DNA from: Candidatus Omnitrophota bacterium
GTDB taxonomy: Bacteria > Hinthialibacterota > Hinthialibacteria > Hinthialibacterales > Hinthialibacteraceae
Length of the DNA stretch: 64,000 nt
Assembly (NCBI GenBank): GCA_016934335.1
Contig: JAFGTC010000037.1
Coordinates: 1 to 64,000, forward strand
Direction of reading: 5' to 3'
The notes beneath the pieces were generated by a model. It was not told where the DNA came from and did no database searches. It saw only the letters and a list, made by a program, of their open reading frames with translations. A program made the position numbers and the translations under genes. Positions within the stretch are counted from its first letter, which is position 1, and each line of letters starts with the position of its first letter. Positions 19,641 through 27,936 of the stretch are shown piece by piece.

Positions 19641-20420
19641 TTGGTTCATTTTTCTTCTTTGCGCGTCGGGATTGTCAAATATGTTAATGCATTACCGTTA
19701 GAATACGATTTAGATCGTTTTCTTCCCGGCGCAAAAATCGTTCTGGATGTTCCTTCCTCCCTGGGAAGGCAAATGGAAAGAGGCGAGTTGGATGTGGCGC
19801 TGCTTTCCTCCATTGCGCTTTATCGGCATTCGGATTATGGATTTATTCCCGGGCTGGGAATAAGCAGCGACGGTCCGGTGCGAAGCGTCTGCCTGTTCTG
19901 CAAAAAGCCTCTTTCAGAAATTCAAACCGTCGCTCTGGATCAAAGTTCGTTGACGTCGGTGACGATGATACGCATTCTTTTTGCGGATTTCTGGAAATGT
20001 CAACCCCGCTATTTTTCGTTCCAGCCGCCGATTGAAAATGGATTGAATATTGCCGATGCGGCTCTCGCCATCGGCGATCCGACTCTTTTGTTTGACGGCA
20101 AAAACGTGGAGGCCCACGATGCAGGTGAATTATGGCGTCAGTATAGCCGCCTGCCGTTCGTCTATGCGGTTTGGGTGACTCGCCCCGGCTTGGATCCTCA
20201 ATCGCTTATTGAACCGTTTTCTCTGGCGGCTGAAAGCGGTTTATCGAATATCGACGCCATTTCGGAGCAATGCGCGCAGAAAACGCCTCTAACCGCCGAT
20301 TCGTACCGGGATTATTTCACCCGCTGCATTCAATATAAAATGACGGATAAACATATGGAGGGCATGCATTATTTTTTTGATAAAACCCGTACGATTCCTG
20401 GTCAATCCAATGCATCCTGA
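19641..20420 (+). CDS. mqnA: Chorismate dehydratase, futalosine menaquinone pathway
   Basis: MqnA converts chorismate to 3-enolpyruvyl-benzoate, the entry to the futalosine route to menaquinone. The 259-residue protein has the periplasmic-binding-protein fold of the family: VGIVKYVNALPLEYDL at the start, VPSSLGRQMERGELDVALLSSIAL, then VRSVCLF, and ADAALAIGDPTLL in the second lobe. The start is TTG at 19641 with GCAGGTG upstream. It follows serA by 35 nt. No other mqn gene lies in the window. Presence implies a menaquinone-based respiratory chain. Confidence 0.9.
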   Translation: MVHFSSLRVGIVKYVNALPLEYDLDRFLPGAKIVLDVPSSLGRQMERGELDVALLSSIALYRHSDYGFIPGLGISSDGPVRSVCLFCKKPLSEIQTVALDQSSLTSVTMIRILFADFWKCQPRYFSFQPPIENGLNIADAALAIGDPTLLFDGKNVEAHDAGELWRQYSRLPFVYAVWVTRPGLDPQSLIEPFSLAAESGLSNIDAISEQCAQKTPLTADSYRDYFTRCIQYKMTDKHMEGMHYFFDKTRTIPGQSNAS

Positions 20421-20460
20421 CTCGGCGTCGAAAAGGGCGCCAATCTTATGTCTCCCGCTC

Positions 20461-20507
20461 AAAAAATCCCCCTTGAACCTCGATGAACAAAAGGTTCGAA
20501 AGGGGGA
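20461..20507 (-). terminator. Intrinsic terminator of the small cytochrome gene
   Basis: TCCCCCTTGAACCT (20467-20480) pairs with AGGTTCGAAAGGGGGA (20492-20507), leaving a 2-nt bulge. Read leftwards the stem runs into TTTTTT (20466-20461), so it fits best as the end of the leftward cytochrome gene. It may also slow rightward readthrough from mqnA. Confidence 0.75.
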
Positions 20508-20568
20508 AAATAAAAGTATGTTTTTTTCGTTTATGAAATGCGCATCAACACAGAATTAATCAGAGTTG

Positions 20569-20841
20569 TCAGTATAATTCTCGAACGATGTCATTGATGT
20601 CAGTGGGATCGATTCCCGATCCGGGTTTTTTGGACATGCGATCGACGATGGTTCTCATTTCTTCTTCCTTCAACAACTTATGCATGGCTTCCACGCGATC
20701 GAGCGAATGACATTTGCTGCAAAGGGTTTCGAACTTTGGATGAGCCCCCGTCATCGCCGATTTTTTCTGGGATTCCGCACAGCCGATAAATAATCCGACT
20801 ACGAGCACAACTCCTAAAGCGATGATGCTTGTTGATTTCAT
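20569..20841 (-). CDS. Small monohaem c-type cytochrome lipoprotein
   Basis: The 90-residue protein has a signal peptide ending in a lipobox (LFIGC, Cys21) and one haem-binding motif C-S-K-C-H at Cys41-His45. The helical remainder contains MRTIVDRMSKKPGSGI, whose methionines could supply the distal haem ligand. It is likely a periplasm-facing, lipid-anchored electron carrier. AAGGAG lies 9-10 nt before the ATG. It is a single-gene leftward unit ending at the terminator at 20461-20507. Partner enzymes are not visible nearby. Confidence 0.85.
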   Translation of the reverse strand: MKSTSIIALGVVLVVGLFIGCAESQKKSAMTGAHPKFETLCSKCHSLDRVEAMHKLLKEEEMRTIVDRMSKKPGSGIDPTDINDIVRELY

Positions 20842-21136
20842 ATCCCTGTCTCCTTATCCTGCGAATCAGCATTTTTAAACGTGCATATATCCACATTCCT
20901 GGTTATCTTGCCAGATTCCCTTTGATTTTTCTACGGCAGTGCCTAAATATGCTGAATTAATTTGCATATCCGATAGATTTGTCGAAGAAAGTCTTCATTC
21001 AGGAATACGAGGCGAGTTTTTCTGGTTATAACTTGCTATAATCGATTCCAGGAATTTTGTTTCTAAAATATTTTCATACTTGAGGCTGGCTATTTTATAT
21101 ATAGAGAGTCGGAATGTGGAATAATCAGGAACTATT
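20842..21136. other. Divergent intergenic region, cytochrome and methyltransferase genes
   Basis: This 295-nt AT-rich region should carry the promoters of both neighbours. TATATATAGAG near 21096 could be a -10 element for the methyltransferase gene, but no -35 at a normal distance was seen. Nothing else was recognised. Confidence 0.35.
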
Positions 21137-21934
21137 ATGAACAGTGGATCGGGATACAATAATCCACTCGTCGCCGACACTTACGATTTTGTTGTTCCTT
21201 ATCGCAAACGAAACGATGTCGGCTTCTTTGTCGATCTTGCCAAAGAATGCGGAAAACAGGTTTTAGAACTTGGCTGCGGAACAGGCCGCATCCTCATTCC
21301 TACCGCCCGGGAAAAGATGCAGATCACCGGTTTGGACCTCTCCAGCGAAATGCTACGCGTTTGTCGCCATTCTTTGGATCGTGAGCCGGAATCTGTACAA
21401 AACTGCGTCGACCTTGTTCAAAGCGATATGCGCGATTTTGATCTGGGAAAGCAATTCCATTTAGTGACTATTCCCTTCCGGACTTTCCATCATTTATTGC
21501 ATGTCGCCGATCAGATCAAGTGCCTGTCGTCAATCCGCCGGCATTTATACGACGGGGGGCGTTTGACGTTGGATTTATTTAATCCTTCTTTGCCTTATTT
21601 GTACGATAAGCGGTTTCAGAAACTGGTGGAAGAAGAGCCGCCTTTTCAATTACCGGACGGGCGCCGCATGCTTCGACGCTGTCAACTTCTGGCGCGCGAT
21701 CTTCATCAACAGATTTTGACTCTTGAATTTCTCTATGAATGGCGGGATGAGAACGGCGCCGTCCAACAATATTCCCATCAAATGATTTTACGCTATTTTT
21801 TCCGGTATGAGATCGAACATCTTCTCGCTCGAACGGGATTTGAACTGGAATGCGTCTATGCGGATTACAAGAAAACGCCTTTCGGGTCACAATATCCCGG
21901 TGAGTTGATCGTCGTGGCTCGAAAGGCGGCATGA
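21137..21934 (+). CDS. Class I SAM-dependent methyltransferase
   Basis: The 265-residue protein has the Rossmann-like methyltransferase fold with motif I VLELGCGTGRILIPTA, an acidic residue after the second strand (TGLDLS), and a later VQSDMRDF segment at the motif II position. YDFVVPYRKRNDVGFF at the start and RYFFRYEIEHLLARTGFELE near the end resemble small-molecule methyltransferases of the Methyltransf_25/11 type. The substrate cannot be assigned. The ABC-F gene follows after 52 nt and could be cotranscribed. Confidence 0.88.
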   Translation: MNSGSGYNNPLVADTYDFVVPYRKRNDVGFFVDLAKECGKQVLELGCGTGRILIPTAREKMQITGLDLSSEMLRVCRHSLDREPESVQNCVDLVQSDMRDFDLGKQFHLVTIPFRTFHHLLHVADQIKCLSSIRRHLYDGGRLTLDLFNPSLPYLYDKRFQKLVEEEPPFQLPDGRRMLRRCQLLARDLHQQILTLEFLYEWRDENGAVQQYSHQMILRYFFRYEIEHLLARTGFELECVYADYKKTPFGSQYPGELIVVARKAA

Positions 21935-21986
21935 CGGAGCCTTTCGATGCGGCGCCTCAAATTGCTCGAATAATGAAGTGAAATCC

Positions 21987-23924
21987 ATGATCAATATTAT
22001 TAATGGAAAGCTGCAATTCGGTGAACGTATCATTTTCACCGATGTCTCTTGGCGAATCGAAATTGGCAGGCGCGTCGGTCTGGTCGGTCCAAATGGGGCC
22101 GGAAAAACCACGCTCCTTCGCGTACTCCATAGAGAAAAATCGCTCGATGAAGGAACGGTCGAGATTTCTAATCGTCTCCGCATCGGCTATCTCCCTCAGG
22201 ATTGCCCCGAACTGCCCGAACAGTTGGTCCGGGAAGTTCTCTGGCAAGCCTTTGAACCGCTGAACCGATTGGAACAGGTGATGAACGCCCTCCTGGAAAC
22301 GATTCAGAATACTCCCCATGATGATCCTCAATATAATAAACTTCTTCATCGGTACAGCGAGATGCAGGAGCGATTTCAAGAAGAAGGGGGGTATCAGCGC
22401 GAATCGAACGCTTTCAAGGTCTTGCTGGGTTTGGGCTTCCGGCATGAAGATTGGGAGAGGCCGGTCGCCGAATTCAGCGGAGGCTGGCGCATGCGCATTC
22501 TTCTCGCCAATCTGCTGCTGCAGGATCCCGATATTCTCCTCCTTGACGAGCCGACCAACCATCTCGATCCTCCCTCCCTTGCCTGGTTCGAGGAATACCT
22601 TCTCGGGAGTCAATCCGGAATCGTCATCATCAGCCATGATCGCTATTTCCTGAATCGAGTCGTCAGCGAAATCGCTGAAATCGATCAGGGTCGCTTCCGT
22701 CTTTATCGAGGAAATTACTCGGAGTACAAACGCCAAAGAGAGGCTTTGCGAGAGCAATTGCTGGCCCAGCAGCGCAGCCAGGAAAAAGAAATCGCTCATC
22801 TGCAATCGTATGTCGACCGTTTCCGGGCGAGAAAAGATAAGGCCGCGCAAGCGCAGTCTCGCTTAAAACGTTTGGAAAAAATCGATCGCATCGAGATTCA
22901 AGGCGAAGGGCCGACCGTCTCTATTCCCATGCCCGAAACCCCGCGCAGCGGGAAAGAGGTCTTGATTCTGGAAAATGTCGGCCATTGCTACGGTGAAGTT
23001 CGGGCTTTGAAGCCTTTCAGCGCCGCTGTATATCGGGGGGATCGTGTGGCCGTGTGGGGAGCCAATGGCGCCGGTAAAAGCACCTTGCTGTCTTTGATGG
23101 CGCAAGTCATGAAGCCCAGTGAAGGCAGCGTGAAATGGGGATACAACACTCATGTAGCGTATTTTTCCCAGCATCAGGCGGAGTTGCAGGCGTCCAGCCA
23201 ATCGGTTCTCGATGAATTATCCTCCGTGGCGCCCGCCGAAATGCAATCCTGTCTTCGCGACGTATTGGCGCCGTTTCTCTTCCGGGGCGATGACGTCTTC
23301 AAGCCTGTTTCAGTGCTCAGCGGAGGAGAAAAAAGCCGATTGGCCCTCGCAAAACTTTTGATCCGGCCGGTCAACGTGCTCATTATGGACGAGCCGCTCA
23401 ACCATCTCGACATCGATACAGTCGAAACCTTGGAGGAAACGCTGCGCAAATTCAGCGGCACTCTGATTTTCGTGTCGCATGATCGCTATTTCGCCGACCG
23501 TCTGGCGACTCACGTTTGGGAGATGGATGCCGGCGCCGTCGAGTGCTTTCCCGGGACTTTTCAACAGTTCGATTACGCCAAGCAGCAGCGGGCGCTGGAG
23601 CAGGATGCGCAATCCCAGGAAAAAGAAACAATCGTGCTGGATCGAGATGTAAAGAAGGAGCAGAAGCGGCGTGAAGCCGAAGAGCGCAACCGGCTTCATG
23701 CGCTGCGACGCGAAAAAGAAAAACGAATTCAATCCGTAGAGAGCCAAATTCATGAAGTGGAGGCGGAAATCGACATGATTGAAGAGAAGATGGCGTCCGG
23801 CGAGCTCATTCGCAAGCCGTCTGAAATGTCCAAATTCAGCAAGCGCTACAAATCCCTCTTAAAAATAAAAGAAAAACTGTACGCGCAATGGGAAAAAGAA
23901 GTCGAAAAATTGGACGTAACTTGA
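21987..23924 (+). CDS. ABC-F family ATPase (Uup/EttA-like, ribosome-associated)
   Basis: The 645-residue soluble protein has two ABC domains and no membrane segment. Domain 1 shows GPNGAGKTT, FSGGWRMRI and LLLDEPTNHLD; domain 2 shows GANGAGKST, LSGGEKSRLALAKLL and LIMDEPLNHLD. A charged linker (SYVDRFRARKDKAAQAQSR) separates them, and a C-terminal coiled coil of about 90 residues resembles the Uup tail. ABC-F proteins act at the ribosomal E site to relieve stalling. In the second Walker B region Leu replaces the usual Thr of DEPTNHLD. ATG21987 is preferred over GTG21978; neither has a good SD. Confidence 0.93.
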   Translation: MINIINGKLQFGERIIFTDVSWRIEIGRRVGLVGPNGAGKTTLLRVLHREKSLDEGTVEISNRLRIGYLPQDCPELPEQLVREVLWQAFEPLNRLEQVMNALLETIQNTPHDDPQYNKLLHRYSEMQERFQEEGGYQRESNAFKVLLGLGFRHEDWERPVAEFSGGWRMRILLANLLLQDPDILLLDEPTNHLDPPSLAWFEEYLLGSQSGIVIISHDRYFLNRVVSEIAEIDQGRFRLYRGNYSEYKRQREALREQLLAQQRSQEKEIAHLQSYVDRFRARKDKAAQAQSRLKRLEKIDRIEIQGEGPTVSIPMPETPRSGKEVLILENVGHCYGEVRALKPFSAAVYRGDRVAVWGANGAGKSTLLSLMAQVMKPSEGSVKWGYNTHVAYFSQHQAELQASSQSVLDELSSVAPAEMQSCLRDVLAPFLFRGDDVFKPVSVLSGGEKSRLALAKLLIRPVNVLIMDEPLNHLDIDTVETLEETLRKFSGTLIFVSHDRYFADRLATHVWEMDAGAVECFPGTFQQFDYAKQQRALEQDAQSQEKETIVLDRDVKKEQKRREAEERNRLHALRREKEKRIQSVESQIHEVEAEIDMIEEKMASGELIRKPSEMSKFSKRYKSLLKIKEKLYAQWEKEVEKLDVT

Positions 23925-23928
23925 TCCT

Positions 23929-25155
23929 TTATAAAATAGTATTGGCCTGATCCCAGATGATTCGCGCTAACAGGGTATCGCCTTTCCACTCGTCTTCAGG
24001 CAGGGTTTCTCCGACCGTCACCCATGTTTCGTAGGGAGTAACGTTGGTTGTATGAAAATTTCCCATTCGCGCGACATGCTGAGCGTTGTTGACTCCGTCG
24101 CCGACCAGAGGCAGAACGATTTGTTCGGATTCTCGGATTAACTGCAAGGTTTGTGGATTGACCTGTGCGATGTAAAGCGGCGATCGCCAGCGAAACACGT
24201 TGATATTCTGCTCGTCTTTGCGCGTGTAAACCAGGAATAAGCCATGGCTGTGACTAATCCAATGCTGCTGCGTCGTTGACATTGAAAGCGGTTCGCCTGT
24301 ATCCCAACTCCACGGTTGAGGATCTTGCCAATGCATGCCGTCGTCTGAAACGCTCACATAGCCATGATCGTCTTCTGCTCGGATGGTCATGAAATAGCGA
24401 TCTTGAAAATGAACGACAGACGGCTCCAAGAGGCCTCGTTTGATAGGCAGGCGCATTTCTTCACTGCTTTGTTTTATGGTTATCACATCCCCGTCAAAAG
24501 AAGCAAGGACGGCGCCCACGGCGCGGTCGGTCCGATCGTTCGGCGCGAAAGAGAAGGGAATCAAAAGATCTCCATTCTCCAGAACAAGCCGTTGTCCGCA
24601 GCCGCATGTGTACATCGCCGTCGCGCGAGGATCGCTCCAGTCGATTTTTTTTCGATGAGACCATTCTTGCTTCCGGGGATCGTAAATCGAATAAACCGGG
24701 AAGCGCTGTTTGTCGGGGCGAGTCAGTTTCCCGTCTTTATAATAAACATTATGGCCGATCGCTAGCACTACGCCCGTTTTTTCATGGTATTGAGGCACGA
24801 CGTCGCAGACTCCTTCTTCCAAACCGCCGTCGATCGGATGACGAGCGAAGGCGTGGATGGGCCGGGGCGGCGTCCATGTCCGCCCCAGGTCGCTTGTAAA
24901 GGAGACGTGAACCTGTCCAAACACATCCGAACCGGTAATGGATTGGCAAGTCATCAATACCAGCGGATTCGGATCGCGAGGAAGGATGCAGGCTCTCGGA
25001 TGAAACCAAGTGACTCCGTCTTTTCGACCATTCCAAATGATCTCGCGCTGGATCGAGCGGATCAAGTTTTTTTCTTTGGATTGGGCATGTCGAATAATCA
25101 TTCCCCCGCATACGCTTGTTAAAAGAAACTGTCTGCGATGAATTCGATTCTTCAT
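23929..25155 (-). CDS. Sialidase-like (BNR) propeller protein, Tat-type signal
   Basis: The 408-residue protein has an N-terminal HRRQFLLTS twin-arginine signal. Repeated Asp-box-like and beta-propeller segments follow (FTSDLGRTWTPPRP, VSVSDDGMHWQDPQPW) with arginines that could bind carboxylates (FHPRACILPRDPNP). Such proteins belong to the sialidase superfamily, but many do not cleave sialic acid, so substrate is open. Its ATG overlaps the stop of the upstream membrane glycosyltransferase by 4 nt, so the pair is translationally coupled. It converges on the ABC-F gene with a 4-nt gap. Confidence 0.82.
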   Translation of the reverse strand: MKNRIHRRQFLLTSVCGGMIIRHAQSKEKNLIRSIQREIIWNGRKDGVTWFHPRACILPRDPNPLVLMTCQSITGSDVFGQVHVSFTSDLGRTWTPPRPIHAFARHPIDGGLEEGVCDVVPQYHEKTGVVLAIGHNVYYKDGKLTRPDKQRFPVYSIYDPRKQEWSHRKKIDWSDPRATAMYTCGCGQRLVLENGDLLIPFSFAPNDRTDRAVGAVLASFDGDVITIKQSSEEMRLPIKRGLLEPSVVHFQDRYFMTIRAEDDHGYVSVSDDGMHWQDPQPWSWDTGEPLSMSTTQQHWISHSHGLFLVYTRKDEQNINVFRWRSPLYIAQVNPQTLQLIRESEQIVLPLVGDGVNNAQHVARMGNFHTTNVTPYETWVTVGETLPEDEWKGDTLLARIIWDQANTIL

Positions 25156-26840
25156 GACGACTCATGCCTTTCTTCAGTGGAATCTTTCGGGCAAAACAGC
25201 ATTAACAAAAACGGCGCGATGTAAAATCCGACGTACGTTCCTCCCCCATGGGATAATACAAGCTGCGTTCCAATTAACACGGATGCGGTTAGAGCGGTCA
25301 ATGCGCGTCGGTTTCGCGGATAGGGCATCCATACCAGGCTGACGCAAAATACAAGATAGAGACAGTTCGCCAAAGGCTTCCCCCAATAAGCAATGTTCGA
25401 ATATTGCCCCCAAAAACTAAATTGGCTGCGACCATATCCCTCGCTAAACTGCTGTTGATATATCGTATCATTAAAGAACGCTCGAAGAGAAGAATAATGA
25501 TCAAGGTCGCAATTGGCGTTTGTCATGCCGATTATCATAAACAGGCAAACGACGCCGATGCATGCAAACATGATGGAAAATTTCCATGTCTGCTTCCAAC
25601 TTTGCGTGCGGACAAACCACCCCATCCATAAGGGAAACAAGAAGACCGGGTAATATAACAATCCACACCCGAGCCCTAACAATATACCCGCTATAACCGG
25701 ATTTCCCGCGAAGATCAGCGAATACAAAACAAATGGAATTCCTACCATATGACTGGTCTGCTGCAAGCCAAATGCTCCTCCCATTCCTAAAATATAGGGA
25801 TTCAATACATACGCGATCGCTAACAGCCGGCCGGTTTGTGGATTCACGAATCGCTTCCCGAATTGATACATGCCAAACACGGTTAAAAAATCAAAAAGCA
25901 AAACGATGGTTTGAGCGCCTCGCATTTCAAATTGGGGATATTCTCCCATCGCCACTGTTCTGCGCATTACATCAATTTCAACATTGGGCGGGAAAATCCA
26001 GTTTGCGGGAATATGCAGCGCATACATCAACGGGCCATAAACGCAATTTTCCCCAAATTCGGTTCCATAGGGTAATTGCCCGCTTTTTTGTAAATACTGG
26101 GCGCCGATTACCGACCAAACGCCGCTGTCGTCGATGCCGCTTTCGTAGGTTTTCTGTATGTGGAAAATCATCGCAAGCGCAAGAACAAACCAGGTGATTC
26201 GCCGCGAGGGTATGTTATTGGATTCATGCTCCTTATTGGGAAGCCAAATTTGAATCACACTATAGCCAAAATAAACCAGCGTGATGAGAAAAATTCCGCC
26301 GTAGGCCGTTTTGGGGTGCAGCCAGATCACATTGAAAAACGGACAGAGAGAAAACAAGAGTAAGATGTCTAAATTACGGCGGGAAATCATTTTTGAGAAA
26401 TCGCCCCAAAATAAAACGAAAATCAAAAACGTTATCCATGCCAAAGTCGGCCCCTCGATTCGAGGGCGAAAATTCCAGAAAAAACGATAGAGGCTTAGCG
26501 GGGCTTGTTCCTGCTTCTCGTCGTTGTCGACGTCAGGGGGATGAAAAGCGAATTCGATTACTTTTTTCTGTTCTGGTGATACAACCGCTATACCCATTTC
26601 GCCCCAATCGCCGAGGTGAATTTCAAAGATCCATAATTTATGCTCTTCTGAGTAATTCGGTCTTAAGCGCGCTTCAGGAAAATCGCTCAGAACGTCTTGA
26701 ACGCGGGGATCCTCTTCAGCGGTCTCCAGTGCTTCCACTTCGGGCATCGGTATATCCTGAGCGCTTCCTATAGGAACGAGAAGAATTGAGATTACAAATA
26801 TGTTTTTGACAAAGGGAATCATGATTTTGGATTGATGCAA
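25152..26840 (-). CDS. Polytopic membrane protein, GT-C/GT87-like glycosyltransferase
   Basis: The 562-residue protein has a signal sequence and a soluble N-terminal domain of about 100 residues (EDPRVQDVLSDFPEARLRPNY). About 11 membrane helices follow. A loop with ESGIDDSGVWSVIGAQYLQKSGQLPYG has the acidic residues typical of GT87-type mannosyltransferase-like enzymes. Further on, NPYILGMGGAFGLQQTS and SHGGGTYVGFYIAP are recognisable loop elements. Acceptor and donor are unknown. It is translated ahead of, and overlaps by 4 nt, the sialidase-like gene, so the two may act on the same surface glycan. Confidence 0.7.
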   Translation of the reverse strand: MHQSKIMIPFVKNIFVISILLVPIGSAQDIPMPEVEALETAEEDPRVQDVLSDFPEARLRPNYSEEHKLWIFEIHLGDWGEMGIAVVSPEQKKVIEFAFHPPDVDNDEKQEQAPLSLYRFFWNFRPRIEGPTLAWITFLIFVLFWGDFSKMISRRNLDILLLFSLCPFFNVIWLHPKTAYGGIFLITLVYFGYSVIQIWLPNKEHESNNIPSRRITWFVLALAMIFHIQKTYESGIDDSGVWSVIGAQYLQKSGQLPYGTEFGENCVYGPLMYALHIPANWIFPPNVEIDVMRRTVAMGEYPQFEMRGAQTIVLLFDFLTVFGMYQFGKRFVNPQTGRLLAIAYVLNPYILGMGGAFGLQQTSHMVGIPFVLYSLIFAGNPVIAGILLGLGCGLLYYPVFLFPLWMGWFVRTQSWKQTWKFSIMFACIGVVCLFMIIGMTNANCDLDHYSSLRAFFNDTIYQQQFSEGYGRSQFSFWGQYSNIAYWGKPLANCLYLVFCVSLVWMPYPRNRRALTALTASVLIGTQLVLSHGGGTYVGFYIAPFLLMLFCPKDSTEERHESS

Positions 26841-26965
26841 ATTTAAATTTTCAGGAAATTATTCTTCGTCCATATTGCTTCAAACAGGGATTTCATGCAA
26901 AGATAATCCATAGAAGTCGATGTCTTTCATGAGATATCGTATCATATCGAGCAAGGAGAGTAACC

Positions 26966-27910
26966 ATGTCGCAACCATCTTTTATTCCAAGACGAACCTT
27001 TCTCGCCGGCGCGGCTGTTGCGGGGCTGGCTCTTCCAGCGGTTGCGTCTTCTTCAATAAAATCGTCGAAGCCTTCGTTGATTTGTTTCAGCAAACACCTT
27101 CAGTTTTCTCGCGATTATAACGAATTGGCTGATTTACTGGCCGATCTGGGCTATGACGGAGCGGATCTGACCGTGCGGCGCGGCGGGCATGTCTTGCCCG
27201 AAAACGTAGAGCGGGATTTACCCAAGGCGGTCGATGCCATTCGAAAAGTGGGATTGGACGTCCAGATGATTACTTCGGATATATCCGATCCCGACGATCC
27301 CAAAACGGAGCGGGTTCTGAAAACGGCTTCCGCGCTGGGCATCCCCTATTATCGCATTGGTACGTGGCAATATGAAAAGAATCGTCCGATTATGGAGCAG
27401 CTCGATGAATACAAACCTCGCTTAAAAAAATTGGCGGCCATGAATGAGGAGTACAAGATTCGCGCCGGCTATCACAATCATTCCGGTCAGAATTATATCG
27501 GCGGATCAATGTGGGATTTATATGAAATCTACAAGGAGGTCGATCCCCAATGGGTGGGCTACAACTATGACGCCGCTCACGCCATCGCCGAGGGAAGCGC
27601 CGGATCGTGGGAGACGACCTATCAGTTGATCCAGGATCGCATATTCGGCGTCGCCGTGAAAGACTGCGCGTGGATGCGCGATCCCCAAAAAGGCTGGCGG
27701 CGAACTTATCCTCCCGTCGGCGAGGGCATGGTCAATTGGCCTTATGTACTTCAACTATTGAAAAAGACCAATTTCACCGGTCCCTTCTCCATGCATTTTG
27801 AGTATGACATTCCCGGAGAGGGAGCTGAAAAGCGCAAAAATGAACTTCAGTGCATCCGCCGCGATTTCAACCAATTCCAAACGTGGCTTCGCGAAGCGGG
27901 AATGCGTTGA
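26966..27910 (+). CDS. Tat-exported sugar phosphate isomerase/epimerase-like TIM barrel
   Basis: The 314-residue protein has a Tat signal (PRRTFLAGAAVAGLALPAV) and an AP-endonuclease-2-like TIM barrel. Visible segments are SLICFSKHLQFSRDYNELADLLADLGYDGADLTVRRGGHVLPE, the metal-site histidine in IRAGYHNHSG, VGYNYDAAHA and FSMHFEYDIPGEG. The family isomerises or epimerises sugars with a divalent metal. AAGGAGAG lies about 7 nt before ATG26966. The FG-GAP gene follows 26 nt later in the same direction. Confidence 0.9.
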   Translation: MSQPSFIPRRTFLAGAAVAGLALPAVASSSIKSSKPSLICFSKHLQFSRDYNELADLLADLGYDGADLTVRRGGHVLPENVERDLPKAVDAIRKVGLDVQMITSDISDPDDPKTERVLKTASALGIPYYRIGTWQYEKNRPIMEQLDEYKPRLKKLAAMNEEYKIRAGYHNHSGQNYIGGSMWDLYEIYKEVDPQWVGYNYDAAHAIAEGSAGSWETTYQLIQDRIFGVAVKDCAWMRDPQKGWRRTYPPVGEGMVNWPYVLQLLKKTNFTGPFSMHFEYDIPGEGAEKRKNELQCIRRDFNQFQTWLREAGMR

Positions 27911-27936
27911 AATCATCGAAAGGATTGTTCAAAACA

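Noticed and set aside
20377-20559. Short rightward frame after mqnA
   Set aside because: It spans the terminator hairpin and has no SD.
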